Shown one piece after another: positions 55,666 through 64,000 of a DNA stretch of 64,000 nt. The notes below the pieces were generated by a model that did no database searches, was not told the DNA's origin, and was given only the letters and a program-made list of their open reading frames with translations. Location of the stretch: the NCBI RefSeq assembly GCF_002949795.1, contig NZ_CP026692.1, forward strand, positions 2,043,501 to 2,107,500, written 5' to 3'. This DNA is from Nostoc sp. 'Lobaria pulmonaria (5183) cyanobiont' (GTDB lineage Bacteria; Cyanobacteriota; Cyanobacteriia; Cyanobacteriales; Nostocaceae). Position 1 is the stretch's first letter. Every line of letters begins with the position of its first letter. The translations under genes were made by a program, and so were the position numbers.

Positions 55666-57195
55666 CTAAGAAGCTGATTCTCTGGCTGTAGGTGAACCTA
55701 GCTTTTTACTAGGAGATGCAGAAGACTCACGACTTGTCCGCAGTTTGGGCTTGGGAGAAGAATGTCTTTCTTCTTCACCATTGCTGTTATCTGATTTCCA
55801 CGCAGAACGGGGGCGATCGCTGGAAGATTCACGACGTTTGCCAAGTCTTGGTTTGGGAGCAGAAGATTCTTCTTGGGGAATTTCCACGTCTGAACTCAAC
55901 CAAGCGGGACGAGTTTGATCGTAAGCGATTTGTAGTGCAGCTGCGGCGATCGCTTGAGCATCGTATTCTTCAATCAGTTCGCTGACAATTGGCAAGAATG
56001 AAGCCAAACGCTCACCTGTCAAAGCTTCCCGTACCTGTTCTTGCAATTTCAGGATGTGTCGCGCTTCAATCTGGGCGCGTGTAGGAATAGTCAGCAATTG
56101 CCAATTTTGGCGGTTATGACGTTCAAATGTCTGTTGTTTACGCCGCTCAAATGGTTGTACTAAAGAAATTGCTGTTCCTTCTTTACCAGCACGACCAGTA
56201 CGACCAATGCGATGGACATAGGTTTCTACGCTATCGGGTAAGTCGTAGTTGATTACATGGGAGAGTTGATCGACATCTAACCCTCGGGCTGCAATATCAG
56301 TTGCTACTACCCAGCGAACTTGACGGTTACGGAATCTGACTAATAACCGTTCCCGTGCTTGTTGAGACAAGTCACCGTGGTATTCATCGACACTGTGACC
56401 AGCCCCTTGTAACTGACTAGTGAGTTCTGCGGCTGTGCGTCTGGTGCGGACAAAGATTAAAGCTGTTTCTGGATCTTCCATTTCCAGAATCGGCTGTAAA
56501 GCTTTGGCTTTTGTCCAGTGGCGGGGGATCAAGTAAGCTACCTGATTGATTTTGTTGGGAGCAGCTTTTGGTTGCTCAACGGTGACAGTCGCAGGCGATC
56601 GCAAGAACTTGTTCACCAACATCCGAATCGATGGTGGCATTGTTGCCGAGAATAAAGCTGTTTGGCGTTCTACGGGCGCTTGAGAGAGGATTTTTATCAC
56701 ATCGTCGATAAAGCCCATACTCAACATTTCATCAGCTTCATCCAATACAAACCACTTGACTTGATCGAGCTTTAAACAGCCGCGATCAAGCAAATCGATC
56801 ACCCGTCCGGGAGTACCCACGACCATGTGAACGCCACGTTTGAGTTGTAACATTTGACGGTCAATTGATTGACCACCGTAGATTGCTAACACCCGCAATC
56901 CTTCATTACCGATGAATTGGGCGATCGCATCGTGAACTTGCATCGCTAATTCACGAGTTGGTGTTAAAACTATGGCTTGCACGGCTTTTTGATTAATATC
57001 TAGCCGCTCTAAAATTGGCAGTGAAAATGCTGCCGTTTTGCCTGTTCCAGTTTGAGATTGACCTACCACATCACGACCGGCAAGCAATTGGGGAATTGCT
57101 TGCACTTGAATGTTAGTTGGTTCGGTAAAACCAATTTTTTCTAGTTGTTCGACACGTTCTTGGGAAATACCTAATTCTTGAAATGAAAGAGTCAT
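55666..57195 (-). CDS. DEAD-box RNA helicase
   Basis: This 509-residue ATP-dependent RNA helicase has all core motifs: Q motif (FTEPTNIQVQAIPQ), Walker A SQTGTGKT, PTRELA, VLDEADEML, SAT in LFSATMP, and HRIGRTGRAG. The C-terminal 110 residues are a low-complexity Ser/Arg/Lys/Pro tail, likely RNA-binding. It is of the DeaD/RhlE class used in cold adaptation and ribosome assembly in cyanobacteria. Upstream lies an STRR tract. Confidence 0.95.
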   Translation of the reverse strand: MTLSFQELGISQERVEQLEKIGFTEPTNIQVQAIPQLLAGRDVVGQSQTGTGKTAAFSLPILERLDINQKAVQAIVLTPTRELAMQVHDAIAQFIGNEGLRVLAIYGGQSIDRQMLQLKRGVHMVVGTPGRVIDLLDRGCLKLDQVKWFVLDEADEMLSMGFIDDVIKILSQAPVERQTALFSATMPPSIRMLVNKFLRSPATVTVEQPKAAPNKINQVAYLIPRHWTKAKALQPILEMEDPETALIFVRTRRTAAELTSQLQGAGHSVDEYHGDLSQQARERLLVRFRNRQVRWVVATDIAARGLDVDQLSHVINYDLPDSVETYVHRIGRTGRAGKEGTAISLVQPFERRKQQTFERHNRQNWQLLTIPTRAQIEARHILKLQEQVREALTGERLASFLPIVSELIEEYDAQAIAAAALQIAYDQTRPAWLSSDVEIPQEESSAPKPRLGKRRESSSDRPRSAWKSDNSNGEEERHSSPKPKLRTSRESSASPSKKLGSPTARESAS

Positions 57196-57227
57196 TAATT
57201 CGTCCTAAATTTTATGTAAGGATTTTT

Positions 57228-57290
57228 GGATTAGTCATTTAGTCATTAGTTATTAGTCATTAGTCATTAGTCATTAGTCATTAGTTATTG
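57228..57290. repeat. STRR heptanucleotide tract
   Basis: About eight consecutive copies of TTAGTCA (with TTAGTTA variants) upstream of the helicase gene. Typical short tandemly repeated repetitive DNA of filamentous cyanobacteria. Confidence 0.9.
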
Positions 57291-57476
57291 GCTAGTTAGT
57301 CAGCCAAGGGCAATAGCAAAGCCTCAAATCTTGGAGAAGCTATACCCACGAGTGAGTCCCCGAATTTCAGGTAAACCCTCATGAAAACTGCCATTAATGC
57401 AGCGTTGATCTTGGGATAAGGGTGAATCTGTAAGGGTCATTTAACAAAAGACAAAGGACAAAAGACAAAGGACAAT

Positions 57477-58796
57477 TTAGTTATTGACTACTTGACCATA
57501 GAGGTCGTATGTATCAGCGTGGTGAATCGCTATTGGCACGATGGTTCCTAATTTTGCCTGGCCTGTGACATACACCAGACCATCAACCTCTGGGGAAAAT
57601 CTACCTGAACGACCGATTAATTCACCACTTTCAGGATTTTCTTGCTCAATCAGGACATCAACGATTTTGCCTACTTCCTGTTGATTTTTCTTTTGGGAAA
57701 TCGGTTGCTGGATTTCCATAATTTGGTATCGGCGCTCGTCCATCACCAATTGGGGCAACTGATTTGGCAACTTGTAAGCTGGGGTTCCTTCCTCAGAGGA
57801 AAAGGTGAAGACACCAACATGGTCAAATTCATGCCGTTGAACAAACTTTAGTAGATGCTCAAAATGCTCTTCAGTTTCTCCTGGGAAACCAACAATAAAT
57901 GTTGTCCGCAGTACGGCTGTTGGTAGCGCCGTTTTGATGCGATCTATAATCCCATCATTTACACGTCCTTGCCAAGGACGGTTCATGGCGCGGAGAATCT
58001 CTGGATGAGAATGCTGCAAGGGCAAATCCAGATAAGGCAGGACGTTGGGTGTTTCTTGGATCGCCGCGATCACATCTGGGGTCAGTCCCGTGGGATAAGC
58101 GTAGTGCATTCTGATCCACGGTATATCTACTTTCCCCAAAGCGCGAAGTAATTCAGCTAATTTTGGCTGACCGTAAATATCTAAACCGTAATTAGTGGTG
58201 ATTTGGGAAATTAAAATAATTTCCTTTACCCCTTGACTAACTAATTGCTCCGCTTCGGCGACGATAGATTCAATAGTACGCGATCGCTGGTTTCCTCGAA
58301 GATGAGGAATGATACAAAATGCACAACGATAATCACATCCTTCAGCAACCCTGAGGTAAGCAACGCCCTCGGTTGTAGTGCGATAGCGCGGTGTAGTTTC
58401 GTCGGCAATGTAGGTTGGCTCTATACTAACCTGTTTGACCCGCTCGCCTTGTTCTACACGCTCAATTACATTTACAATTTTGTGATAATCGCCTGTACCC
58501 ACAACGGCTACTGCTTCCGGCAACTCCTCCAAAAGTTGTTCTTGGAAGTGTTGCGCCATACAGCCAGTGATTACAATCTTTTTATTTGCCTCTGCCAGTT
58601 CTACTAAAGTTCTGACAGATTCTTGCCGGGCCGCTTCAATAAAACTACAAGTATTAACAATAACGTAATCTGCTAACTCTTCATTTGTATCTACACCGTA
58701 GCCTGCTTCTACGAGCATTCCCAGCATGTGTTCTGTATCAATTCGATTTTTCTCGCAGCCCAGGTGAGAAATGGCAATTGTTGGCTTGTCACCCAT
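57477..58796 (-). CDS. rimO: Ribosomal protein S12 methylthiotransferase RimO
   Basis: This 439-residue radical-SAM enzyme methylthiolates an aspartate in ribosomal protein S12. The UPF0004 domain carries three cluster cysteines (14, 50, 79); the radical-SAM motif is CDYRCAFC (154-161); a TRAM domain closes the protein (about 375-439). Phrases such as [16 protein letters not shown] set it apart from the tRNA enzyme MiaB. Complete, single gene. Confidence 0.96.
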   Translation of the reverse strand: MGDKPTIAISHLGCEKNRIDTEHMLGMLVEAGYGVDTNEELADYVIVNTCSFIEAARQESVRTLVELAEANKKIVITGCMAQHFQEQLLEELPEAVAVVGTGDYHKIVNVIERVEQGERVKQVSIEPTYIADETTPRYRTTTEGVAYLRVAEGCDYRCAFCIIPHLRGNQRSRTIESIVAEAEQLVSQGVKEIILISQITTNYGLDIYGQPKLAELLRALGKVDIPWIRMHYAYPTGLTPDVIAAIQETPNVLPYLDLPLQHSHPEILRAMNRPWQGRVNDGIIDRIKTALPTAVLRTTFIVGFPGETEEHFEHLLKFVQRHEFDHVGVFTFSSEEGTPAYKLPNQLPQLVMDERRYQIMEIQQPISQKKNQQEVGKIVDVLIEQENPESGELIGRSGRFSPEVDGLVYVTGQAKLGTIVPIAIHHADTYDLYGQVVNN

Positions 58797-59087
58797 ATTT
58801 TGAAAATATCTTCATTTTTTTTCTTGTAGTCAAACATTTGTGCGCTCATTTCGCTTTTTCGCGATTGTTATCCTTCTAATAACAGTACAGCCGCAGATTC
58901 TCACTGTCAGTAACTGTTCATAGAGTTATGACTCTATCAATAATAAAAATAGAGGTCATGTTATGATATTTTTATCAATCTGTTCCCCAGGGTAAATTGA
59001 AGTGTCTTTGGGTACATTTGACACTTGTAACCTTTTTTAACAATTCACCTATTGGTATTTTACATTACCACAGCGTGTGCGTTGTTA
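58797..59087. other. Gap upstream of rimO
   Basis: AT-rich, with no open frame of interest. It should hold the minus-strand rimO promoter. I see no repeat array. Confidence 0.4.
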
Positions 59088-59325
59088 ACCTACCCATCGG
59101 GGAGCCGCCCAAAGGGCTTGTTGTGAGAAGCCGCTACCCTCAGGGAAATCGACGAAAGCGACTACGCCTATAAAGCAGTAATGTTACCCTGGCGATTGGC
59201 AAGTCCTACGACAATGCGCGGACAAGACGCCTAAACCACGGAAAGCTGCCTTGCGTCTAGTGAGTGGCAAACTCCTCTTGTAGCCAGGTTTTATCTTAAC
59301 ATATCTTATGGGAGGTTTCACGCCA
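59088..59325 (+). ncRNA. HEARO/omega-RNA-like sequence with no nuclease gene attached
   Basis: About 240 bases of GC-richer DNA with RNA-like structure: GCCC-AAA-GGGC, CCC-TCA-GGG, TCG-ACGAAAG-CGA, and AGACGC/GCGTCT, with CCTGGC (59189-59194) pairing with GCCAGG (59283-59288). Fragments such as GAGAAGCCGCT, GCGACTACGCCTATAAAGCA, CCTAAACCACGGAAAGC and the terminal TATGGGAGGTTTCACGCCAA resemble, from memory, the HEARO (omega) RNA that precedes iscB/isrB genes in Nostoc. No iscB or isrB frame follows: the next 150 bases are repeat-like DNA and then btpA. Confidence 0.45.
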
Positions 59326-59384
59326 ATTTCCATCTGGGGAAAGAGGCAATAAACCGACTATCATAAAACACATTTGACTAGTTA

Positions 59385-59484
59385 ATGAAAAGTCAAGAGT
59401 CAAGGGTCAATAGGAGCCATTCACGTGCGGGGTTTTCCCCGTTGAAGAGCCACCCTTATATAGAGGTTCCCGACCTTCAGGGGA
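59385..59484. repeat. Repeat-like stretch with GC hairpin
   Basis: AAGAGTCAAGGGTCAA repeats, then GCGGGG-TTTT-CCCCGT and pairable CCACCC (59451-59456) with GGGAGTGG (59480-59487). It resembles the structured end of an IS200/IS605-type element, but no transposase or TnpB frame is present, so only the pattern can be reported. Confidence 0.35.
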
Positions 59485-59553
59485 GTGGTGTTGAACTGGC
59501 GTTCAATAGTCAAAAAATTCTGGACTCTGGACTCCGCGAGGCGGATTAAAGAC

Positions 59554-60402
59554 GTGGACTTATATCAGATATTTAAAACTCGCTCACCAATTATTGGCGT
59601 GGTTCACCTGCTACCACTGCCGACTTCACCCCGTTGGGGAGGTAGCCTAAAAGCAGTGATTGACCGTGCCGAACAAGAAGCCGCAGCCTTAGCAAGTGGA
59701 GGGGTTGACGGTCTAATTGTCGAGAATTTTTTCGACGCGCCGTTTACCAAAAACCAAGTCGATCCAGTGGTTGTGAGTGCCATGACCATTGTGGTGCAAC
59801 GGATACAGAATTTGGTGACTTTACCCATAGGCTTAAATGTATTGCGAAACGATGCCAAAAGTGCAATAGCGATCGCTAGCTGTGTACAGGCGCAATTTAT
59901 CCGTGTCAACGTCCTCACAGGCGTGATGGCAACCGACCAGGGATTAATTGAGGGAGAAGCCCATCAATTACTCCGCTATCGACGGGAGTTAGGTTCTAAT
60001 GTTAAAATCCTGGCCGATGTGTTGGTGAAACACGCCCGTCCTTTGAGTTCTCCAAATCTCACAGTCGCCGTGAAAGACACCATTGAAAGGGGTTTAGCAG
60101 ACGGAGTGATTTTATCGGGCTGGGCTACTGGTAGTCCTCCTAACTTAGAAGATTTGGAACTAGCTTGTGGTGCAGCAAACGGTACGCCAGTGTTCATCGG
60201 TAGTGGGGCCAATTGGGAAAATATTGATACATTGATGCAGGCAGCAGATGGTGTAATAGTTTCCAGTTCCCTGAAACGTCATGGACGCATAGAGCAACCA
60301 ATTGACCCAATTCGCGTTAGCCAATTTGTGGAAGCCGCACGTCGCAATTGGAACTCCAAAGGTGAAAGCAAATCAGCAGAACAAGTGAAATTACATTCTT
60401 AG
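59554..60402 (+). CDS. btpA: BtpA-family photosystem I biogenesis protein
   Basis: This 282-residue TIM-barrel protein is the BtpA family; Synechocystis BtpA is needed for stable photosystem I reaction-centre proteins and associates with the thylakoid membrane. Marks: SPIIGVVHLLPLPTSPRWGG, GGVDGLIVENFFDAPF, RVNVLTGVMATDQGLIEG and DGVILSGWATGSPPNLEDLE. I start at GTG 59554 (DLYQIFKTR follows, as in relatives). An upstream GTG at 59485 would add 23 residues that read like repeat DNA. Confidence 0.93.
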   Translation: MDLYQIFKTRSPIIGVVHLLPLPTSPRWGGSLKAVIDRAEQEAAALASGGVDGLIVENFFDAPFTKNQVDPVVVSAMTIVVQRIQNLVTLPIGLNVLRNDAKSAIAIASCVQAQFIRVNVLTGVMATDQGLIEGEAHQLLRYRRELGSNVKILADVLVKHARPLSSPNLTVAVKDTIERGLADGVILSGWATGSPPNLEDLELACGAANGTPVFIGSGANWENIDTLMQAADGVIVSSSLKRHGRIEQPIDPIRVSQFVEAARRNWNSKGESKSAEQVKLHS

Positions 60403-60439
60403 AAAGTGGGGAGTAGCGGGAGCAAGCGAACAATTATTA

Positions 60440-60498
60440 TTCCCAATTCCCGATTCCCGATTCCCGATTCCCGATTCCCGATTCCCGATTCCCGATTT
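60440..60498. repeat. STRR tract CCCGATT
   Basis: About eight consecutive copies of the heptamer CCCGATT (first and last imperfect) in the gap between btpA and the VKOR gene. Confidence 0.9.
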
Positions 60499-60508
60499 CC
60501 TAATATTT

Positions 60509-61492
60509 ATGATTCGCCGCCGTTCTACTCCTTGGATTCATAAATGGTCACGTCCATTGATTGCCGCGATCGCTGGATGTGGTGCCCTGATAACAGGTTA
60601 TCTGACCATAGAAAAGTTAACTGGAGGCAGTGCCGCTTGTGTGGCACAGGCTGGTGCTAAGGGCTGTAATGATGTGCTTTCCAGTCCTTGGGCAACGGTT
60701 TTTGGTCAGCCATTAGCTTTGTTTGGGTTTTTAGCATACACCAGTATGGTGATATTGGCTTTGGCTCCCTTGGTATTCAACTCAGGGGAAAACAATAACC
60801 GCAAACAATTGGAAAATTGGACGTGGTGGCTACTGCTGGTAGGTGCGATCGCTATGTCTGTCTTTAGCGGCTACTTAATGTATGTGCTGACATCTCAAAT
60901 CAAAGCTATTTGTCCTTACTGTATCGGTTCAGCTTTGTTTTCTGTGAGTCTTTTGGTACTAACGATTATCGGTCGGACTTGGGAGGATATTGGACAAATC
61001 TTCTTTACCGCCCTGATTGTAGGGATGGTAACGCTGATTGGTACTTTAGGCGTCTATGCTGGCGTGAACCAATCAGATGTTACACCTGGAACTCCTGGAC
61101 AACCGACAAAAATTACTTTTACTCCCAAGGAAAACCCCAACCCAGCGTTCGGTTGGGAAGTTACCACTACTTCTGGTGAGGCAGAAACAGCCTTAGCACG
61201 CCATCTGGCGAAGGTAGGTGCAAAGGAATACAGCGCTTACTGGTGTCCTCACTGTCATGAACAAAAGCTGCTTTTTGGTAAAGAAGCTGAGGAAATAATC
61301 AATAATGGTATTAAGGTAGAGTGTGCCCCCGATGGACTCAAAGCTCAACCAGAATTGTGTAAAGCCGCAAAAATTGAAGGTTTCCCCACTTGGATCGTTA
61401 ATGGTAAAAGCTATAGCGGAGTCCAAAACTTAGAGGAACTAGCGAAAGTTTCTGGTTACACAGGGTCTCGCAACTTCAAGTATTTTAAGTAA
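60509..61492 (+). CDS. VKOR-thioredoxin fusion, disulfide-forming membrane protein
   Basis: This 327-residue protein joins a vitamin-K-epoxide-reductase domain to a thioredoxin-like domain. Four to five helices carry loop cysteines 44 and 53 and the redox CPYC (135-138); the C-terminal domain (about 215-327) has WCPHC (245-249). Cyanobacterial VKOR fusions pass electrons from the thioredoxin domain to quinone and form disulfides in periplasm or lumen. Plants use a homologue in photosystem II assembly. Function beyond this is inferred. Confidence 0.94.
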   Translation: MIRRRSTPWIHKWSRPLIAAIAGCGALITGYLTIEKLTGGSAACVAQAGAKGCNDVLSSPWATVFGQPLALFGFLAYTSMVILALAPLVFNSGENNNRKQLENWTWWLLLVGAIAMSVFSGYLMYVLTSQIKAICPYCIGSALFSVSLLVLTIIGRTWEDIGQIFFTALIVGMVTLIGTLGVYAGVNQSDVTPGTPGQPTKITFTPKENPNPAFGWEVTTTSGEAETALARHLAKVGAKEYSAYWCPHCHEQKLLFGKEAEEIINNGIKVECAPDGLKAQPELCKAAKIEGFPTWIVNGKSYSGVQNLEELAKVSGYTGSRNFKYFK

Positions 61493-61531
61493 AGTACCTA
61501 CACTGACCTTCAGTAGTTCACACATCATAGT

Positions 61532-61575
61532 CAACTGGATGAATAAAGTAAAATCTGTTTCCAGTTGGCTTTTTT
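61532..61575 (+). terminator. Terminator after the VKOR gene
   Basis: CAACTGGA (61532-61539) and TCCAGTTG (61560-61567) form an eight-pair stem with a 20-base loop, followed by GC and six T. It lies 40 bases after the stop. Confidence 0.7.
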
Positions 61576-62115
61576 GTTTTTGGTAATAGATAATAGGTCT
61601 TATCCAATGCCCAATTACCAATCTTACTGCGGCTTTTATCTGCAAATACTTAAGCTCAAGGAAATTTGCTAAGTATATTTACTTTAAAAATGTATATTTT
61701 AATTTATTTTTATAACACTTGAGAGCCACCTTGGGATGTAATCATGTCAGGCTCGAACCGGAGGTGTATCTGTTAGAAGTTAACGTAATTCTCAGCAAAA
61801 TACCTAATCTATCGCAAATGTGAGCTTAATTGAGTAAGCTCTACTAGAGAAGGCTTTGAGAGTTAAATTTACTGAACTCACTTCCAACAATATTTATTAA
61901 TCTGTGCCGATAGCCACAAGAGTCCCAGTTGCCCTTTGGTCAGATAATTGGTCTCAATATATGGTAATACATCACAAATACCACGATGTCTTGATGAACC
62001 TTGCTGAGTTGAAAAAATTTTTAGAAACTCTATTTAGCTCCTACTTGAGCTATGTTAGTCCGATAGTTAATAGCTATAGGAAATAAATAATATTTCTGCC
62101 TACTAGGTAATGGGA
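61576..62115. other. Gap between VKOR and diguanylate cyclase
   Basis: AT-rich, apart from a short GC-richer patch (about 61718-61775: GAGAGCCACCTTGGGATG, then GGCTCGAACCGGAGGTG) of unknown meaning. A GTG-started frame at 61904-62086 has no ribosome site and no resemblance. No terminator or repeat array seen. Confidence 0.4.
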
Positions 62116-64000
62116 ATGAATCAACAGCTAGGCAAGTGTTTTGTAAAGTTAATCTTTAGACTGAAACAATCGCTTAGTCGAGGACACAGAGAATTGATTA
62201 CTGCGGCCAGCGTTGCAGTTTGTGTCCTGCTTTTGCACTCCATTGGATTATTGCAATCTTTGGAGTTGGCGGCTTTGGATCAATTTTTCCGCTTACGTCC
62301 AAATGAACCACCAGAAGAGCGGATTACGATCGTAGTGATTGATGAGACCTATATAAACGAAGTAGGTTCGTGGCCAATTTCAGATGCGAATATTGCCCAG
62401 TTGTTGCAAAAATTAAATGTCTACAAACCCCGTGCTATTGGCTTAGATATTTACAGAGATTTACCAGTAGAACCTGGTAAGCAAGAATTGCGTAATACTT
62501 ATAATTCAATGCCCAACTTGATTGGTATTGAACTACTATCAAAAAACAAAAACCTTAGTGTTCCGCCTCCTCTGGGACTGAATCAGGATCAAGTGGGCTT
62601 TAATAACGTGCTGTACGATCTTGATGGTAAAGTGCGTCGCAGTTTGTTGTATTGGCACGTTAAAAATGAAGTACACGAAAGTTTTGCCCTGAAGTTGGGT
62701 TTATTGTATTTAAAGTCAAAGGGAATTACTCCTACGAAAGCAAAAAGCAACCCTGAGTATTTGCAATTGGGTAAGGCAGTATTTACTCGTTTTAAGGCTA
62801 ATGATGGTGCTTATGTGGGAGCTGATGATAAAGGCTACCAAATTTTAAGCAATTTTCCCAAACCTAAATGTCAAACTTCATCTAAGCAACTTTGTAGTTT
62901 TCGCCAGGTATCGGTGAGAGATGTACTGGCAGATAAAGTCGAAGCAAACTTAATCAAAGATCGGATTATACTTATTGGCTCCACTGCATCCAGTCTCCAA
63001 GATTCTGTATTTATTCCCTACTCCAGCAGTGTAATGGGTATAGCAAAGCCTGAGCCTATACCTGGTATTCAATTGCAGGCTTATTTTATTAGTCAGTTAA
63101 TCTCTGCTGCTGTTGATGGAAGACCATTACTGAAAGTCTGGCCTGACTTGGTGGAATACTTGTGGGTTTTTGTTTGGTCTTATGTGGGAGCCGTGACGAT
63201 ATGGCGGATACGACACGCAACTAGGAGTTTCTTCTGTATCCTAGTTTCTTGCTTTGTATTGACCGTGAGTGCATACCTTGCTTTCTTGTACGGTTGGTGG
63301 ATACCTCTCATTCCCTCACTGGTTTGCTTTGGCATTTCAGCTATTTGGATGACTAGTCATATTGCTCACATGCAGCAAGAGTTGAAACGTTCCAAAGAAT
63401 TTTTGCATCACGTCATCAACACGATTCCCGATCCAATTTTTGTGAAAAATGAACAACACCAGTGGATTGTTTTAAATGAGGCGTATTGTCGATTTATCGG
63501 TTATCCAAATAAGTTATTAATTGAAAAGTCAGACTATGACTTTTTCCCAATACATGAAGCTGATGTGTTTCGACAACGGGACGATCTTGTTTTTCGGACT
63601 CAGCAAGCCCAGGAACATGAAGAAGAATTTACAAATGCTGATGGACATACTTATCAGATTGCCACTAAGCGATCGCTTCACAAAGACTCAGCTGGCAATT
63701 TCTTTTTAGTTGGTGTCATCCGAGATATTACTCAGCGCAAGCTGATGGAAGAACAGCTTAAGCGTAATGCTGCTGAACTATCCCGCTTTAACGATGAATT
63801 ACAACTCAAAGAAGAGCGCTCACGTTATTTTGCGGATCACGACCCTCTAACCGGTTTACCCAATCGCAAATTTTTTGCCGAAAAACTTTACGAGTCCTTA
63901 CATTGGGCACAACACAACAACTTATTGCTGGGACTGCTGTTTATCGATCTAGATGGCTTTAAACAAGTCAATGATACTTTAGGACACGAGACAGGCGATC
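62116..64000 (+). CDS. CHASE2-PAS-GGDEF signalling protein (3' end outside window)
   Basis: At least 628 residues of a membrane sensor. A short N-terminal hydrophobic segment (about 35-55) precedes a periplasmic CHASE2 domain (about 60-330: ERITIVVIDETYINEVGSWP, IIGSTASSLQDSVFIP-like end), three helices (about 340-425), a PAS domain with PAC (about 430-545: INTIPDPIFVKNEQHQWIVL) and the start of a GGDEF domain (DPLTGLPNR, IDLDGFKQVNDTLGHETGD). It probably makes cyclic di-GMP; the GGDEF active site lies past the window end. ATG 62110 or 62116 may be used; AGG fits the second. Confidence 0.9.
   Translation, partial: MNQQLGKCFVKLIFRLKQSLSRGHRELITAASVAVCVLLLHSIGLLQSLELAALDQFFRLRPNEPPEERITIVVIDETYINEVGSWPISDANIAQLLQKLNVYKPRAIGLDIYRDLPVEPGKQELRNTYNSMPNLIGIELLSKNKNLSVPPPLGLNQDQVGFNNVLYDLDGKVRRSLLYWHVKNEVHESFALKLGLLYLKSKGITPTKAKSNPEYLQLGKAVFTRFKANDGAYVGADDKGYQILSNFPKPKCQTSSKQLCSFRQVSVRDVLADKVEANLIKDRIILIGSTASSLQDSVFIPYSSSVMGIAKPEPIPGIQLQAYFISQLISAAVDGRPLLKVWPDLVEYLWVFVWSYVGAVTIWRIRHATRSFFCILVSCFVLTVSAYLAFLYGWWIPLIPSLVCFGISAIWMTSHIAHMQQELKRSKEFLHHVINTIPDPIFVKNEQHQWIVLNEAYCRFIGYPNKLLIEKSDYDFFPIHEADVFRQRDDLVFRTQQAQEHEEEFTNADGHTYQIATKRSLHKDSAGNFFLVGVIRDITQRKLMEEQLKRNAAELSRFNDELQLKEERSRYFADHDPLTGLPNRKFFAEKLYESLHWAQHNNLLLGLLFIDLDGFKQVNDTLGHETGD

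Noticed and set aside
57228..57290. Possible CRISPR or phase-variable promoter repeat
   Set aside because: It is a plain seven-base STRR reiteration of the kind found at many places in this window.
59415..59470. Group II intron domain V-like hairpin
   Set aside because: The AGC triad, bulge and GAAA tetraloop of domain V are absent; the loop is TTTT.
59485..59553. Upstream GTG start for btpA
   Set aside because: The added residues derive from repeat-like DNA (CTGGACTCTGGACTC), while relatives start at the DLYQ segment.
61904..62086. GTG-started frame of 60 codons before the CHASE2 gene
   Set aside because: No ribosome site and no family resemblance; composition like the surrounding non-coding DNA.

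Overview
The window comes from a filamentous, Nostoc/Anabaena-type cyanobacterium. Evidence: HIP1 octamers (GCGATCGC) are scattered through genes on both strands; heptanucleotide STRR repeats such as TTAGTCA, CAAATGA and CCCGATT sit between genes; and there are photosynthesis genes typical of the phylum (psbD, chlG, a petP-like gene, btpA, a PucC/BCD-family transporter, an SLH-type porin). Coding density is ordinary for this group. Genes are mostly single units or short runs on alternating strands, separated by AT-rich, repeat-bearing gaps.

Layout. 1-13 kb: end of a glycosyltransferase-like gene, a small membrane protein and an ABC1 kinase, an M1 aminopeptidase with C-terminal HEAT repeats, a DUF3352 protein, mscL, a methyltransferase overlapping a PrsW-type membrane protease, a Uma2 nuclease, and a two-domain QueD whose first domain has lost catalytic residues. 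13-20 kb: DnaJ-domain protein, cysteine synthase beside a decapitated Rrf2 regulator, an SLH porin whose leader carries a perfect match to the Yfr1 small-RNA seed, a pterin dehydratase, and a solo psbD followed by an unassigned structured transcript. 20-27 kb: UPF0367, a one-subunit ABC ATPase, a NYN nuclease, tRNA-Asn, two damaged genes (a short membrane-type protein remnant and a frameshifted double AAA ATPase), a MITE-like element plus a 21-bp repeat array, and a BlaI/M56 pair.

27-43.5 kb is dominated by a minus-strand polysaccharide cluster, read from 43.4 down to 27.9 kb: ABC exporter (Wzm, Wzt with a C-terminal glycan-binding domain), a coiled-coil methyltransferase, five GT4 glycosyltransferase genes or gene parts, a DUF4214-methyltransferase, GDP-mannose dehydratase and dTDP-rhamnose genes (rfbA, rfbC, rfbD; rfbB absent). 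Together they would make a GDP-mannose-derived sugar and dTDP-rhamnose, assemble a glycan on a lipid carrier, cap it, and export it by the ABC pathway. A decayed EamA-type transporter lies inside the cluster. Three decayed Uma2 genes lie just upstream of it.

44-64 kb: petP-like gene, an ArsA-like ATPase, chlG, a zinc alcohol dehydrogenase, an inositol-monophosphatase family protein, a PucC-type transporter, an Rpn/DUF2887 nuclease, an aldo/keto reductase, a DEAD-box helicase, rimO, an RNA-like stretch resembling a HEARO/omega RNA with no nuclease next to it, btpA, a VKOR-thioredoxin fusion, and a CHASE2-PAS-GGDEF protein cut by the window edge.

The best leads are the structured transcript with a perfect Shine-Dalgarno and a 23-codon frame behind psbD (about 18.2-18.5 kb), the orphan HEARO/omega-RNA-like sequence (about 59.1-59.3 kb), the Yfr1 target site in the porin leader (17.14 kb), and the repeat-built coiled coil in the putative chain-terminating methyltransferase (40.3-40.6 kb). 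All calls rest on reading the sequence and on remembered family features; no database search was run.
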